51,469 bases of DNA, from positions 1 through 51,469 of the forward strand of contig JAJBVL010000038.1 in NCBI GenBank assembly GCA_020859845.1, read 5' to 3'. The translations under genes and the position numbers were made by a program. The notes below the pieces were generated by a model, which saw only the letters and a list, made by a program, of their open reading frames with translations, had not been told where the DNA came from and did no database searches. Positions 29,548-39,157 of this stretch are shown one piece after another. The stretch is from Bacteroidales bacterium. GTDB lineage: Bacteria; Bacteroidota; Bacteroidia; Bacteroidales; Muribaculaceae. How positions within the stretch are numbered: position 1 is the first letter of the stretch; each line of letters starts with the position of its first letter.

Positions 29548-30498
29548 GTGGCTAAAGTATTATATGAAAATTATGTGTGGCTCATCGATCAGCTACGCCG
29601 GCGCCCAGCATCGCTCCGCGAGTTGAGCGAAGCCTACTCGCGTTCAAGCCTTAGCGACGATGGCAAAGGGCTTTCGACACGCACCTTGTATAATTGGCGC
29701 GAGAAGATCATAGATATCTTTGATATCCAGATTGTTTACTCTGACGCTGACCATCTCTACCATCTTGAGGACGCGGAGAAGGCCGACCGCGACGAGCGTC
29801 TGAGGTGGCTCAGGCAGTCGCTGGCCGTCAACGATGCTCTCTATGGCAGTAGGCGTCTGCGCGAGCGTATACTCTTGGAGCCAATCCCATCGGGCGAACG
29901 CTATCTTATGCCATTGATTGAAGCCATGAATCTCTCTCGGCGGGTCAAGATAGAGTATCGTCGCTTTGGCCACGATGATTCGCCGGCGGCGGTCGTTGAG
30001 CCTTTCTGTCTAAAGATCCACCAGCGCCGTTGGTATCTGCTGAGCCGTATCCCTGGCTCCGAGCCATCCACGAGTGGCCTCATGGAGCCTTCTCCCTATG
30101 GGCATCTCCGCCTTTACGCTCTCGACCGTGTAAAGAATATAGAGATCACTGAGGAGCGGTTTGAGATGCCAGCGTCCTTCTCCGCCGAAGAATATTTTCG
30201 CGATTATTTTGGAGTATGCGTGGCCTATGGGCTGCCGCTCGAGCGCATCCTCTTGCGTGTCGACGCCAGCCAGCGCGATTATATAGAGACGCTCCCCCTC
30301 CACACTTCACAAACCTGCGTGGAGGAGAACGACGAATATGCCATCTACGAGCTCCGCCTCCATCCCACCATCGACTTCTTCCGCGCCATCCTCGCCCTTG
30401 GCGCCGAGGCTGAGGTGCTAGCCCCCGAAGGCCTACGCGACCTTCTTGCCCAAGAATGCTCCGTCCTCAACGACATCTACCAAGGACTAATCCCTTAA
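29548..30498 (+). CDS. WYL domain protein, putative transcriptional regulator
   Basis: N-terminal HTH-like region (STRTLYNWREKI); VKIEYRRFG, FCLKIHQRRWYLLSRI (WYL-type). Confidence 0.8.
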   Translation: MAKVLYENYVWLIDQLRRRPASLRELSEAYSRSSLSDDGKGLSTRTLYNWREKIIDIFDIQIVYSDADHLYHLEDAEKADRDERLRWLRQSLAVNDALYGSRRLRERILLEPIPSGERYLMPLIEAMNLSRRVKIEYRRFGHDDSPAAVVEPFCLKIHQRRWYLLSRIPGSEPSTSGLMEPSPYGHLRLYALDRVKNIEITEERFEMPASFSAEEYFRDYFGVCVAYGLPLERILLRVDASQRDYIETLPLHTSQTCVEENDEYAIYELRLHPTIDFFRAILALGAEAEVLAPEGLRDLLAQECSVLNDIYQGLIP

Positions 30499-30502
30499 CG
30501 CT

Positions 30503-30814
30503 ATGCAACGCCCCGAAGCCCTAAAGAAAATTAAAGCCGTTCTCCAACGAGTAGCTCCCCAAGCCGAGGTAATACTTTTCGGCTCAGAGGCACGAGGAGA
30601 GGCACGTCCCGACTCTGACTTCGACCTTCTTATCTTAGAAGAAACGAAAGTTACCTACGAACGTCTTTTAGAGATTACCGGCCCCTTGTACACTTTACTA
30701 TGGGAAGAAAATATTAATGTTAGTCCCATAGTAATGACGCGTAGCGAATGGTATGACCGTCCTATCCCCACCCCATTTTATCTAAACGTACTCAAAGAAG
30801 GCATCAGAATATGA
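30503..30814 (+). CDS. MNT-type nucleotidyltransferase domain protein (MntA antitoxin-like)
   Basis: ILFGSEARGEARPDSDFDLLIL = GSxxRG...SDxDL nucleotidyltransferase motif. Confidence 0.85.
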   Translation: MQRPEALKKIKAVLQRVAPQAEVILFGSEARGEARPDSDFDLLILEETKVTYERLLEITGPLYTLLWEENINVSPIVMTRSEWYDRPIPTPFYLNVLKEGIRI

Positions 30815-30955
30815 AACTGGTGGTGCTATTCTGTCGCTTACATTAGGGAATCTCGAGCTTTTGCGATGGCGCTATTTTTTACACACCCTCTTTTACCAAG
30901 TTTCCAATAAGAAGTGTAACGACTTGCCAAAGAGAAAACCACATATTTTAGCCAC

Positions 30956-31054
30956 ATTGCTGCAAGTTTACCGCAACTTTTAGTAAAAACTGCGGCAACT
31001 TTGCAGCAATTTTTAGACAAAACTGCTACAATCTTGCCGCAATTTTGCTTGGAG
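30956..31054. repeat. Three degenerate 33-bp direct repeats upstream of the AAA_14/DUF4143 gene promoter
   Basis: ATTGCTGCAAGTTTACCGCAACTTTTAGTAAAA / ACTGCGGCAACTTTGCAGCAATTTTTAGACAAA / ACTGCTACAATCTTGCCGCAATTTTGCTTGGAG. Confidence 0.75.
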
Positions 31055-31080
31055 GTATTGATTTTGTCATGGAAGAGAGT

Positions 31081-31088
31081 TAACTTTG
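31081..31088 (+). promoter_or_regulatory. -7 element TAACTTTG for the ATPase gene
   Basis: Matches TAnnTTTG, 16 nt before ATG 31105. Confidence 0.5.
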
Positions 31089-31104
31089 TAGAAAAATTTG
31101 CGAT

Positions 31105-32277
31105 ATGGAACAACTCTTGCTGCGCTACCATCATGCGCTTGAAAGCACTCCTACCCAATTCGTGAGGTACCTGGATTCCCAAATTGATTGGGAATCCCGT
31201 CTTATCGGTATACTGGGAGCCCGAGGAGTGGGTAAAACCACTCTGATGCGCCAACGCATAAAGATGCATGAGGACATATCCACTACGCTTTATGTAGATG
31301 CCGGCGACATATATTTTGCCACCCATAGACTATACGACTTGGCAGAAAATTTCTATAAGAACGGAGGAAAAAAGTTGTTTATAGATGAAATTCATCGCTA
31401 CGACAATTGGTCCACGGAGATAAAGATGATCTATGACTTTCTCGAAGATTTCAAAGTGGTCTATTCAGGTTCATCAATCTTAGATCTTGAGAAGGGTGGT
31501 GCTGACCTCTCACGCCGTAAGAGTCAACACTATCTTTATGGATTGTCATTCCGTGAATTCTTAAAGTGGAAACATGGCGTTGAAGTTCCGGTAATGACCC
31601 TTGACGACATCTTAAAAAATAAAGAATCCATTCTTCCTTCCACCTTACGCCCAGTAGCATTGTTTAAGGAGTATCTAAAGACAGGATATTATCCCTTTAG
31701 CGATGTACCCGACTTTTGGGACAAGCTCACCGCTACGGTGTCAACCTCCTTGGAACGCGATATTCCCCAATACGCCAAACTGACAATGGGCTCTATAAAG
31801 AAAATTAAGAAATTATTCTTTTTCTTGGCCCAGCATGTGCCATTCAAGCCTAATGCTTCTAAAATAGGTGCCACATTGGGCATAGACCGCAACGATATTC
31901 CTGATTTGTTGGAATATCTCAACCGCGCACAACTGATTTCCATGGTTAGTATGGCAGGCAATGGCATGGCAAGCATTCGAGAAGCAGAAAAACTATTTCT
32001 CGACAATACCAGCCTCTCCTATGCCTTATCTGATCAAACTCCCGATATTGGCACCCTAAGAGAAACCGCCTTTTGCCAAATGACACGTGTCACTGAGAAG
32101 GTATTGGCATCGCCCTCTACTGATTTCTTCATAGGAGGCAAATCGTTTGAAGTTGGAGGCCCCAACAAAGGTACGCAACAAATTGCAGGGACCACCAATT
32201 CCTATGTGGTACGCGACGATACCGAATACCGCTCCTTCAATTTTATTCCCCTCTGGCATTTCGGATTCCTTTACTAA
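31105..32277 (+). CDS. AAA_14 / DUF4143 ATP-binding protein
   Basis: IGILGARGVGKTTLMRQ (Walker A), KKLFIDEIHRYDNW (Walker B), YSGSSILDLEKGGADLSRR; DUF4143-like C-terminal region. Confidence 0.9.
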   Translation: MEQLLLRYHHALESTPTQFVRYLDSQIDWESRLIGILGARGVGKTTLMRQRIKMHEDISTTLYVDAGDIYFATHRLYDLAENFYKNGGKKLFIDEIHRYDNWSTEIKMIYDFLEDFKVVYSGSSILDLEKGGADLSRRKSQHYLYGLSFREFLKWKHGVEVPVMTLDDILKNKESILPSTLRPVALFKEYLKTGYYPFSDVPDFWDKLTATVSTSLERDIPQYAKLTMGSIKKIKKLFFFLAQHVPFKPNASKIGATLGIDRNDIPDLLEYLNRAQLISMVSMAGNGMASIREAEKLFLDNTSLSYALSDQTPDIGTLRETAFCQMTRVTEKVLASPSTDFFIGGKSFEVGGPNKGTQQIAGTTNSYVVRDDTEYRSFNFIPLWHFGFLY

Positions 32278-32288
32278 AAGAGTTGATG

Positions 32289-33527
32289 TTACTCACACAA
32301 TTTTAGGAGGTGGTCGTGGGCAGCGGTCCAGGGGAGGTAGAGAGGCCAGTCGGCAGCGAGAGGCGTTGGGCGCTCGTTGAGGTCTACGCGCAGGTAAATG
32401 GCGCCTGATGGCGCCTCGAAGAGCAGCATCTGCAGATTGGCTCCCAGTGGCACCACCGCAAAGTCGCGCCAATGCTCATCCACCGTCAGATAGTCATCTG
32501 CCACGTAATAACATCCCGGCAACTGCATCAGCGACAACAGCGGCATCAACGTCTCAGCGTGGCCAAAGCGTAGCCTCGCGTCAATCCCGCTCTCATGGCT
32601 CAGCAGGCTATCCGTGGTCAGCACAAGCGCCCTTAGCAGCGGCGCTGCTATCTCCGCAGGCAGCGATGATAGGCTGCTGGCCGTCCGCGTCAGATAGTGG
32701 TCGAGGTTGGACACTCGCCATAGGCCGTTGACCTCTTCCAGAGTGAAAAACGTTGACATCTGGCTTGGCAATCCCATAGCGCTGAGCGACCTCACCACGT
32801 TATATTCCTCCATAGCCAACTTTCTCCTATGCCGATCGTCGCCAAAGGGATAGTCCTCGCCCAGCGCACGCTCAATGGCCGACGTGGGGCAAAGCTCATT
32901 CTCCACCACCGTCAAGGCTCTGCCAAGCGTTTCCCCTTTCTTCCAAGCCACATAGACGCTATCCACCTCAAAAGGTCGCAACAATGCGTCGTTGCATCGC
33001 CCTGTCTTCGTGGCAAATTCAATATCGGTGGATTCTCTATCAAGCTGATGAGTGAAGCTATACATGCTCATCATGCAGCGTGGCACATAGCTCGACAGCG
33101 CCTCTACCCTCGCCTCCTGCATCAGTTCGGGGAAGGCCTTGTAAAGTCGCTCGGCAATGCCTCGCTCCTCGGCCATGCCCAGAGAGTCGAGAGCGCCCCA
33201 CTGCCCCGAGCTAAGCCGCTCTATCTCCTCCACCGTCAGAAGCAGTTGGCGTCCAAGCGGCGTCAGAGTACCCAGCGAATCAGCGCGGTGGAGAGCCTCG
33301 CTCAAGTGGCGACAGTCCTTGGCCGACGAAGGATATCGAGCGCCATGACGCCCCACATGGTTGACCATCACCAGCCGCAAGGAATCAGGAGCAGCCACTC
33401 GCTCCTCGGGAGCTTGATAAGGCATCATCGATCCCTCGCACTCAGCAAAACTATACAACCTCCCTTGACCCATAGCCAACTGGGCTATCGCCAAAAGCAT
33501 CACTACAAGCAGCTCCTTGATTCTCAT
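32289..33527 (-). CDS. Secreted histidine-type (acid) phosphatase family protein
   Basis: Signal peptide; VNHVGRHGARYPSS (RHGxRxP). Confidence 0.85.
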   Translation of the reverse strand: MRIKELLVVMLLAIAQLAMGQGRLYSFAECEGSMMPYQAPEERVAAPDSLRLVMVNHVGRHGARYPSSAKDCRHLSEALHRADSLGTLTPLGRQLLLTVEEIERLSSGQWGALDSLGMAEERGIAERLYKAFPELMQEARVEALSSYVPRCMMSMYSFTHQLDRESTDIEFATKTGRCNDALLRPFEVDSVYVAWKKGETLGRALTVVENELCPTSAIERALGEDYPFGDDRHRRKLAMEEYNVVRSLSAMGLPSQMSTFFTLEEVNGLWRVSNLDHYLTRTASSLSSLPAEIAAPLLRALVLTTDSLLSHESGIDARLRFGHAETLMPLLSLMQLPGCYYVADDYLTVDEHWRDFAVVPLGANLQMLLFEAPSGAIYLRVDLNERPTPLAADWPLYLPWTAAHDHLLKLCE

Positions 33528-33560
33528 CCTTCAATCCTTTATTCCTTTAATCCTTTATTC

Positions 33561-35618
33561 CTATCTGTGTTCTCCTTCACTACAGGGCCGCGAAGCCGCC
33601 GACCCCTCCGTAAGGTTGTCGCGGCGCAACAACGCTTCGATCTGCGGGTCGCGACCACGGAAGCGGCGATAGAGGACGGCGGGGTCCTCGGTGCCGCCAC
33701 GCTCCAGTATCTCGCGGCGCAATCGGTCGGCAGCTTCCCGCGAGAAGATGCCCTTCTCTTTGAAAAGTTCAAAGGCATCGGCATCAAGCACCTCGGCCCA
33801 CTTGTAGCCATAATACCCCGCAGCATAACCCCCCGAAAAGATGTGGCCAAACTGCGGTGAAATCAATGCGCCCTCCACCATCGCGAAGGGGCTGACAGCG
33901 GCTATAGCACACTCCTCAAGAGCCTCTACGCTCTCGCTCACAGGCTGCTCTATAGTGTGCCACGCCATATCGAGATAGCCAAACGTCAGCTGACGCATGC
34001 AGGCATAGGCCGCTCCATAGGTCTCGGCCTCCTTCATCCGTTGCAAGGTGTCCTCGGGGATAGCTTCCCCCGTGATATAATGGTGGGCAAAGGTGTCGAG
34101 CCACTCACGCTGCGTCAGGAAGTTTTCGTTAAACTGCGACGGAAGCTCCACAAAGTCGCGAAACACGTTGGTACCACTAAGCGTCGTGTAGCAGCAGCGC
34201 GACAGCAGCGAGTGGAGAGCATGTCCTGTCTCGTGGAGTAGAGTCCTCACCTCGCTCGGCGTGAGCAGTGACGGTCGATCACCTACGGGGCGGGTGAAGT
34301 TCATCACTATCGACACTTGGGGCCTCACGTCGTGGCCATCCTCGTCGTGGTGTTGTTCGCGTATGTCGGTCATCCAAGCCCCTGGTTTTTTGGTGTCGCG
34401 AGGGAAAAAGTCGGTATACAAGAGGCCCATCGGATGGCCTTCGCTATCTTTTACCTCGTAGGCCACCACCTCAGGATGATACACTGGGATGTCCACCCGC
34501 TCCATCTTCAGTCCATAGAGGCGCTCGGCGAGCGAAAAGACGCCCTTTACCGTGGCCTCCAGCTCGAAGTAAGGACGCATCGCCTCTTCGTCGTAGTCAT
34601 ATAAGGCCTTACGCTGCAGGTTGGAGTAATAGCTATAATCCCACGGCATCAGCTTGAAGTCGGCGCCCTCACTGAGGCGGGCAAACTCCTCAAGCGCCTT
34701 CAACTCTCGCCTCATTGGCTCTTTGTAAGCAGCTTTGAGCTTATCAAGCAGGCCATACACACCCTCGGGATTGTGAGCCATCCTCATCTCCAGCCGATAA
34801 TCGGCATAGGTCTTATAGCCGAGCAGTCGGGCTATGGCGAGGCGCGTATTGGCTATCTCCTTCACCACGTCGAGATTGCTCCACTCTCCTTGTATATTTC
34901 TCCCATTATAGAGGCGATAGAATCGCTCGCGCACGTCGCGACGCCTCCCGTGGCGCTGCACAGCCATATAGGTAGGTTGCGCCAAGGTGAAGAGATGCTC
35001 TCCCGGGCGCCCCTCCTTTTCAGCATCCATCGCCGCCAAGGCTACCACATGGTCAGGCAATCCCTCCATCTCTTCAGGGCTGAGCCAAATCTTATGCGCG
35101 GCCAGCTCGCGCACCACGTTTTGGCCAAACTGCGTAGTAAGTTCTGTCAACCGGCTCACCAAGCGTTGATACTCCGTGCGAGTTTCCCCTTCGAGCAACG
35201 CTCCTGAGCGCTGAAAGCTCTTGTAGGTAAGCTCCAGCAGTCGGCTATCCTCTACCCCCAACTCTGGCTGCGAGTCGTAGACCGTCTTTATGCGCTGCCA
35301 TAGGCCTTCGTTGAGCGAGATGCGTGTCTGATAGTCGGCCAGCAGCGGTGCCATCGCGGCAGCTATCTCCATCATGCGTGGGGTGGAGAGTGCCGATTGC
35401 ATAGGATAAAACACTCCCAGCGTCCGCGTCAAGTCGGCGCCGGCGCGCTCCAGCGCCACCACCGTGTTGGCCATCGACGGTGGCTCTGGATTGCTCACTA
35501 TATCATCCACCTCCTTTAGGGCCTTTTCAATGCCCGTCTTGATGGCTTCGGGATAGTTTTCTTCGGTGATTTGGTCAAATGGTGGGTATTCCCACGCCGT
35601 AGCTACGAGTGGATTCAT
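33561..35618 (-). CDS. M3 family oligopeptidase / peptidyl-dipeptidase
   Basis: TLLHETGHALHSLLS (HExxH of M3); FFPRDTKKPGAW; YYGYKWAEVLDADAFELF. Confidence 0.92.
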   Translation of the reverse strand: MNPLVATAWEYPPFDQITEENYPEAIKTGIEKALKEVDDIVSNPEPPSMANTVVALERAGADLTRTLGVFYPMQSALSTPRMMEIAAAMAPLLADYQTRISLNEGLWQRIKTVYDSQPELGVEDSRLLELTYKSFQRSGALLEGETRTEYQRLVSRLTELTTQFGQNVVRELAAHKIWLSPEEMEGLPDHVVALAAMDAEKEGRPGEHLFTLAQPTYMAVQRHGRRRDVRERFYRLYNGRNIQGEWSNLDVVKEIANTRLAIARLLGYKTYADYRLEMRMAHNPEGVYGLLDKLKAAYKEPMRRELKALEEFARLSEGADFKLMPWDYSYYSNLQRKALYDYDEEAMRPYFELEATVKGVFSLAERLYGLKMERVDIPVYHPEVVAYEVKDSEGHPMGLLYTDFFPRDTKKPGAWMTDIREQHHDEDGHDVRPQVSIVMNFTRPVGDRPSLLTPSEVRTLLHETGHALHSLLSRCCYTTLSGTNVFRDFVELPSQFNENFLTQREWLDTFAHHYITGEAIPEDTLQRMKEAETYGAAYACMRQLTFGYLDMAWHTIEQPVSESVEALEECAIAAVSPFAMVEGALISPQFGHIFSGGYAAGYYGYKWAEVLDADAFELFKEKGIFSREAADRLRREILERGGTEDPAVLYRRFRGRDPQIEALLRRDNLTEGSAASRPCSEGEHR

Positions 35619-37822
35619 TGGTTGAGAGTGGCGTCTATGACGAGGTCGATGAGCAGCGGGTCCACTCCCCGCTGGAGCAATACGTCGCGGTCGGCCTTCA
35701 TCTGGTCGGTAAAGTGTTGATAAGAGTCGATAGGGGTCAGCTGTATGCTGCGCTTATAGGAGTCGACCGCCTGTCGCACGTGGCCTTGCGCCAATCGCAG
35801 ATGGCCTTGGTTGAGAGCGTCGGTGGCCGTCAGTTGGTCGGGAGCGAGTTTAGAGTAGTAGGCCTCAGCGCGCTCCAGATCGCCCTGGAGGAAGAGACAC
35901 CAAGCGATTGGTCTCACGGCTTTTTGGCTCTTCTGATCGAGGTATTCCACCTTGAAGTATTGTTTCAAGGCCTCGTCGTGGAGCCCCTGGGCCATCAGGC
36001 AGTAGCCGAGGTTGAGAGCCGTGTTGATATCCTCTGGGGCGGCTTCAGCCAGTTGGCGATAGTAGCGAGCAGCCTCGGCGTGGTTGCCCATCAAGCGATG
36101 GCAATAGGCCAGGCGCTTGAGGGTCCACTGGCTGTCGGGACGTAGCAGATGGGCCTTCTCATACATCTTGAGAGCCTCGTCGAGCTCGCCTCCCTTCTGC
36201 AGGCAAAATCCGGCCTTCTGATAGAGCTCAGGCGCGTTGTCGCCTCGGCGCAGCATCAACTGGTAGATGCTGAGTGCATCATTATAATATTGGCGCTTGA
36301 AGTAGAATTCGCCCACGAGCTTTAGCAATTCAGAGTCAATCAACGCATCTCCTATTAGAGGAAGCTCTATCAAGTTGATAGGCGACAGGAATGGGTCGGC
36401 AAACTCTCCTTTGCGGCGGAAGAGTTTGAAGAAGCGGTAGAGATCTTGTACATAGTGGTTCACCTCGTATTCCCTCATGCGTTCGTCTTGCAGCAGGAGC
36501 GACTGTTGCAGCTCGGCGATGTTGACGTTTTGGGCTCGTAGCTGCTCCATCATCAGTCGGCTTTGGGCCTCCGAGACATTGCTCATCGAGAGGGCCATCG
36601 AGTAACGGTCGCTGTGGCAGAGCACACCGCAATTCTCTATCAAGCTCCCCAGCTCGTCGGCAAATTGACCCATGGCTTTCTTCACCTCGCTATGCTGGGG
36701 AAAGAAGGGCAAAAACCAGTTGGCCACCTCGCTAAAGAAGGGGAATGTCTTCAAGTGGGCAAAAGCCCCCATCATCACGTCGCCGCCGTCGGCCTGCAGC
36801 TCCGTCAGCTGCTTCATCTTGTCGGCGAGGCCGCTCTCCTCCATCAGCTCTTGCCATTCGGGGTTTTCCTCGTCGATGAGCTGGGGGTCGCGTTCCTGCA
36901 ATTCTTGTAGGCGCCGACTTATCTCCGGGCGAAGCTTGAGCATTTCGGGTATCAGTTCGTCGTGCATCTTGCGGTTGATGCGCTCGGTGTCGCGTGTGCG
37001 GATATATTGCATAAATACCATCCTGACATCCTTTTCCCACTGCGGGTCGTCGGCCAGCGCCTTTAGTCGGGAGCTGAGGCGCGAGCCGCCCAGCACCGTG
37101 CGATTCATCCACATGGCCAGCAGTAAAGCGGCCAGGGCCACCATCCTAAGGTCGCTGTTCTTGTCGGCGTAGATGTCGGCGAGCAGCAGCAGTCGGCGCT
37201 CGTCGTAGTATTCCAGTGCGCCAAGCATCACTGCCGAGAGCATTTGCTGCCTCACAGGCCTTCCAGCCACGGGGCTCATGATGAGCTGGCGCAGGGCGTA
37301 GACGTCGTCGCTGGTGAGGGGATGGCTCACCCATGTGCGGTGAAACGCCCGTGTGGCGCGAGCCTCAAGCTCTTGCTCCATCTGGTCGGCTTGCTGCTCG
37401 TTGCTCGCCTCAATACCAGTCATAGTGGCCATGTTGAGACGGTCGAGGGTCTTGAGGTAGCTCTCTATCAGTCGGCCTATGGTGTCGCCGCGCTGCAGCT
37501 CTTCGTAGCGCAAGGTGTTGAAGTATAGGGTTGGCGCCGTGGGTTTTGCACACTGACGCATCAGCGTGTTGGCGAGGTTGAGCACGCCCTTTGATATGTC
37601 GGCATAGACCGCCCCGCGGCTTGGGTCGGCCACGCCATCGAGGGCGTATTTCATCATATATGTATATTGCGACTGGAGCGAGCGGAGTTCCTCGGCCACC
37701 TCCCAGGGGCTGTGCATGGCTTGCGTCATAGCCTCCAGATGGCCAAAAGCCTCCGTCAAGCGATGGCGCTGAAGAGCGTCCTCCACCGCCTGCTTCATCT
37801 GTCGTAGTTGTTTTAGTTCCAT
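35615..37822 (-). CDS. TPR repeat protein (~735 aa)
   Basis: Consecutive TPR-like repeats (APELYQKAGFCLQKGGELDEALKMYEKAHLLRPDS...); 4-bp overlap with the M3 peptidase gene. Confidence 0.85.
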   Translation of the reverse strand: MELKQLRQMKQAVEDALQRHRLTEAFGHLEAMTQAMHSPWEVAEELRSLQSQYTYMMKYALDGVADPSRGAVYADISKGVLNLANTLMRQCAKPTAPTLYFNTLRYEELQRGDTIGRLIESYLKTLDRLNMATMTGIEASNEQQADQMEQELEARATRAFHRTWVSHPLTSDDVYALRQLIMSPVAGRPVRQQMLSAVMLGALEYYDERRLLLLADIYADKNSDLRMVALAALLLAMWMNRTVLGGSRLSSRLKALADDPQWEKDVRMVFMQYIRTRDTERINRKMHDELIPEMLKLRPEISRRLQELQERDPQLIDEENPEWQELMEESGLADKMKQLTELQADGGDVMMGAFAHLKTFPFFSEVANWFLPFFPQHSEVKKAMGQFADELGSLIENCGVLCHSDRYSMALSMSNVSEAQSRLMMEQLRAQNVNIAELQQSLLLQDERMREYEVNHYVQDLYRFFKLFRRKGEFADPFLSPINLIELPLIGDALIDSELLKLVGEFYFKRQYYNDALSIYQLMLRRGDNAPELYQKAGFCLQKGGELDEALKMYEKAHLLRPDSQWTLKRLAYCHRLMGNHAEAARYYRQLAEAAPEDINTALNLGYCLMAQGLHDEALKQYFKVEYLDQKSQKAVRPIAWCLFLQGDLERAEAYYSKLAPDQLTATDALNQGHLRLAQGHVRQAVDSYKRSIQLTPIDSYQHFTDQMKADRDVLLQRGVDPLLIDLVIDATLNQ

Positions 37823-37865
37823 TTAGTTAAGCGTGTTTGAGGGTTAAAAGCTGAAAAGCTAAAGA

Positions 37866-37920
37866 TGCTCTATCTCTCTATCTCTCTCTTTCTATCTCTC
37901 TCTCTTTCTATCTCTCTACA
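37866..37920. repeat. Low-complexity CTCTAT/CTCTTT tract in the 5' leader of the TPR gene
   Basis: ctctatctctctatctctctctttctatctctctctctttctatctctct. Confidence 0.8.
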
Positions 37921-38159
37921 AATATAATGCCAATTTTCTGAAAAGGCACAAAAAAAGAGAGAAACTCTCACGAGTGCCTCTCTCTCCATTCATCACATTA
38001 TGCTTATTAGTGCTAATTTCCTTGTTTGACTATAAAACGCCACGGCCCCAGTAAAGGTTCATATAAATGGCTAAACTGCGCAGATTTAACCATCTTTAAG
38101 TTCCAACGCTACCAACCGTTAACGCCCATGGGCGGGTTGCGCATCTCAGTTAAAGCTAT

Positions 38160-38167
38160 TAACTTTG
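38160..38167 (+). promoter_or_regulatory. -7 element TAACTTTG upstream of the GNAT gene
   Basis: TAnnTTTG match 34 nt before ATG 38202. Confidence 0.5.
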
Positions 38168-38201
38168 TCGCCCGAAACTTTCTACACCTAATTATACTAA
38201 T

Positions 38202-38690
38202 ATGATACGCCCCGTCCATCCCTCCGATATATCGCGCATCTGCGAGATCTACAACCATTATGTGGTCAACACCACGGTCTCCTTCGAGACCACGCCGCTC
38301 ACCCTCGCCCAGATGAAGAGTCGCGTGGAGGGAATAGCCGCCGAGCATCCCTACTATGTGTGGGAGGATGAGGTCTCGGGGCGCGTCATAGGGTTTTGCT
38401 ACGTGCATCCGTGGAAAGATCGTCCAGCCTACGCTGGAGCCATGGAGACCACCATCTATCTCGCTCCAGAGGCCACAGGGCATGGCATAGGCCGACTGCT
38501 GATGGAGCGGCTCATCGCCGACTGTCGCCAGCGTGGCTACTACTCCTTGATAGCTTGCATCACCGGTGGCAATCTACCGAGCATCCGTCTCCACGAGGCC
38601 CTGGGCTTCACCCAAGTTTCCCACTTCGAGGCCGTAGGCCACAAACTGGACCTCACCCTCGACGTCGTCGACTACCAGCTCCTGTTTTAA
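38202..38690 (+). CDS. GNAT family N-acetyltransferase (phosphinothricin acetyltransferase-like)
   Basis: MIRPVHPSDISRICEIYNHYVVNTTVSFETTPLT; PEATGHGIGRLLMERLI. Confidence 0.9.
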   Translation: MIRPVHPSDISRICEIYNHYVVNTTVSFETTPLTLAQMKSRVEGIAAEHPYYVWEDEVSGRVIGFCYVHPWKDRPAYAGAMETTIYLAPEATGHGIGRLLMERLIADCRQRGYYSLIACITGGNLPSIRLHEALGFTQVSHFEAVGHKLDLTLDVVDYQLLF

Positions 38691-38760
38691 GTCAAAAGTC
38701 AAAAGTCAAAAGTCAAAAGTACCATCCGGAGGAGTATTAAGTCAAAAGTGCCATGCGGCA
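38691..38760 (-). repeat. Left inverted array: (GTCAAAA)n plus GGAGGAGTATTAAGTCAAAAGTGCCATGCGG
   Basis: Reverse complement of the unit in the 39158-39323 array. Confidence 0.9.
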
Positions 38761-38796
38761 GAAAAATTAACATTATAATCAATAGACTATAAATTT

Positions 38797-39156
38797 ATGA
38801 AAACTGATGCTAAAACAATAATGTCGGAAGATTTTGCTCTTGAAGTTGTAAAGATTGTAAAGTACCTAAAAGAAGATAGGGATGAGTACATAATGAGTAA
38901 ACAGCTTTTACGGTCAGGTACATCTATTGGAGCTAATATTGCTGAGGCTAACTGTGCTGAAAGTCGAGAAGATTTTATTCATAAACTGGCAATTTCCCAA
39001 AAAGAGGCAAATGAAACAATCTATTGGCTTAAACTTCTTTATAGAGCTCAATATCTTCCAGAGGCCAAATACAAACCTCTATCTGACACTTGTTGTTCTT
39101 TATTGAAGTTACTCTCCAAAATAATAGCCACTGTTAAAACCGGGGGCAAGAAGTAA
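38797..39156 (+). CDS. Four-helix-bundle protein (S23/23S rRNA intervening-sequence protein family)
   Basis: FALEVVKIVKYLKEDRDEYIMSKQLLRSGTSIGANIAEANCAESREDFIHKLAISQKEANETIYWLKLL, typical of the S23/IVP family. Confidence 0.93.
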   Translation: MKTDAKTIMSEDFALEVVKIVKYLKEDRDEYIMSKQLLRSGTSIGANIAEANCAESREDFIHKLAISQKEANETIYWLKLLYRAQYLPEAKYKPLSDTCCSLLKLLSKIIATVKTGGKK

Positions 39157-39157
39157 C

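Noticed and set aside
30838-31326. Minus-strand ORF with 11-aa internal repeats (KNCGKVAAVxS-like)
   Set aside because: Repeats derive from the 33-bp DNA array, and the ORF overlaps the start of the well-supported ATPase gene; treated as incidental, though not excluded.
37866-37920. CT-rich tract as a phase-variable coding repeat
   Set aside because: Lies in the untranslated region upstream of the TPR gene, not within an ORF; low-complexity only.
38797-39156. Possible diversity-generating retroelement (the four-helix-bundle family includes Avd)
   Set aside because: No reverse transcriptase and no TR/VR pair nearby; flanking repeats are simple heptamer composites.
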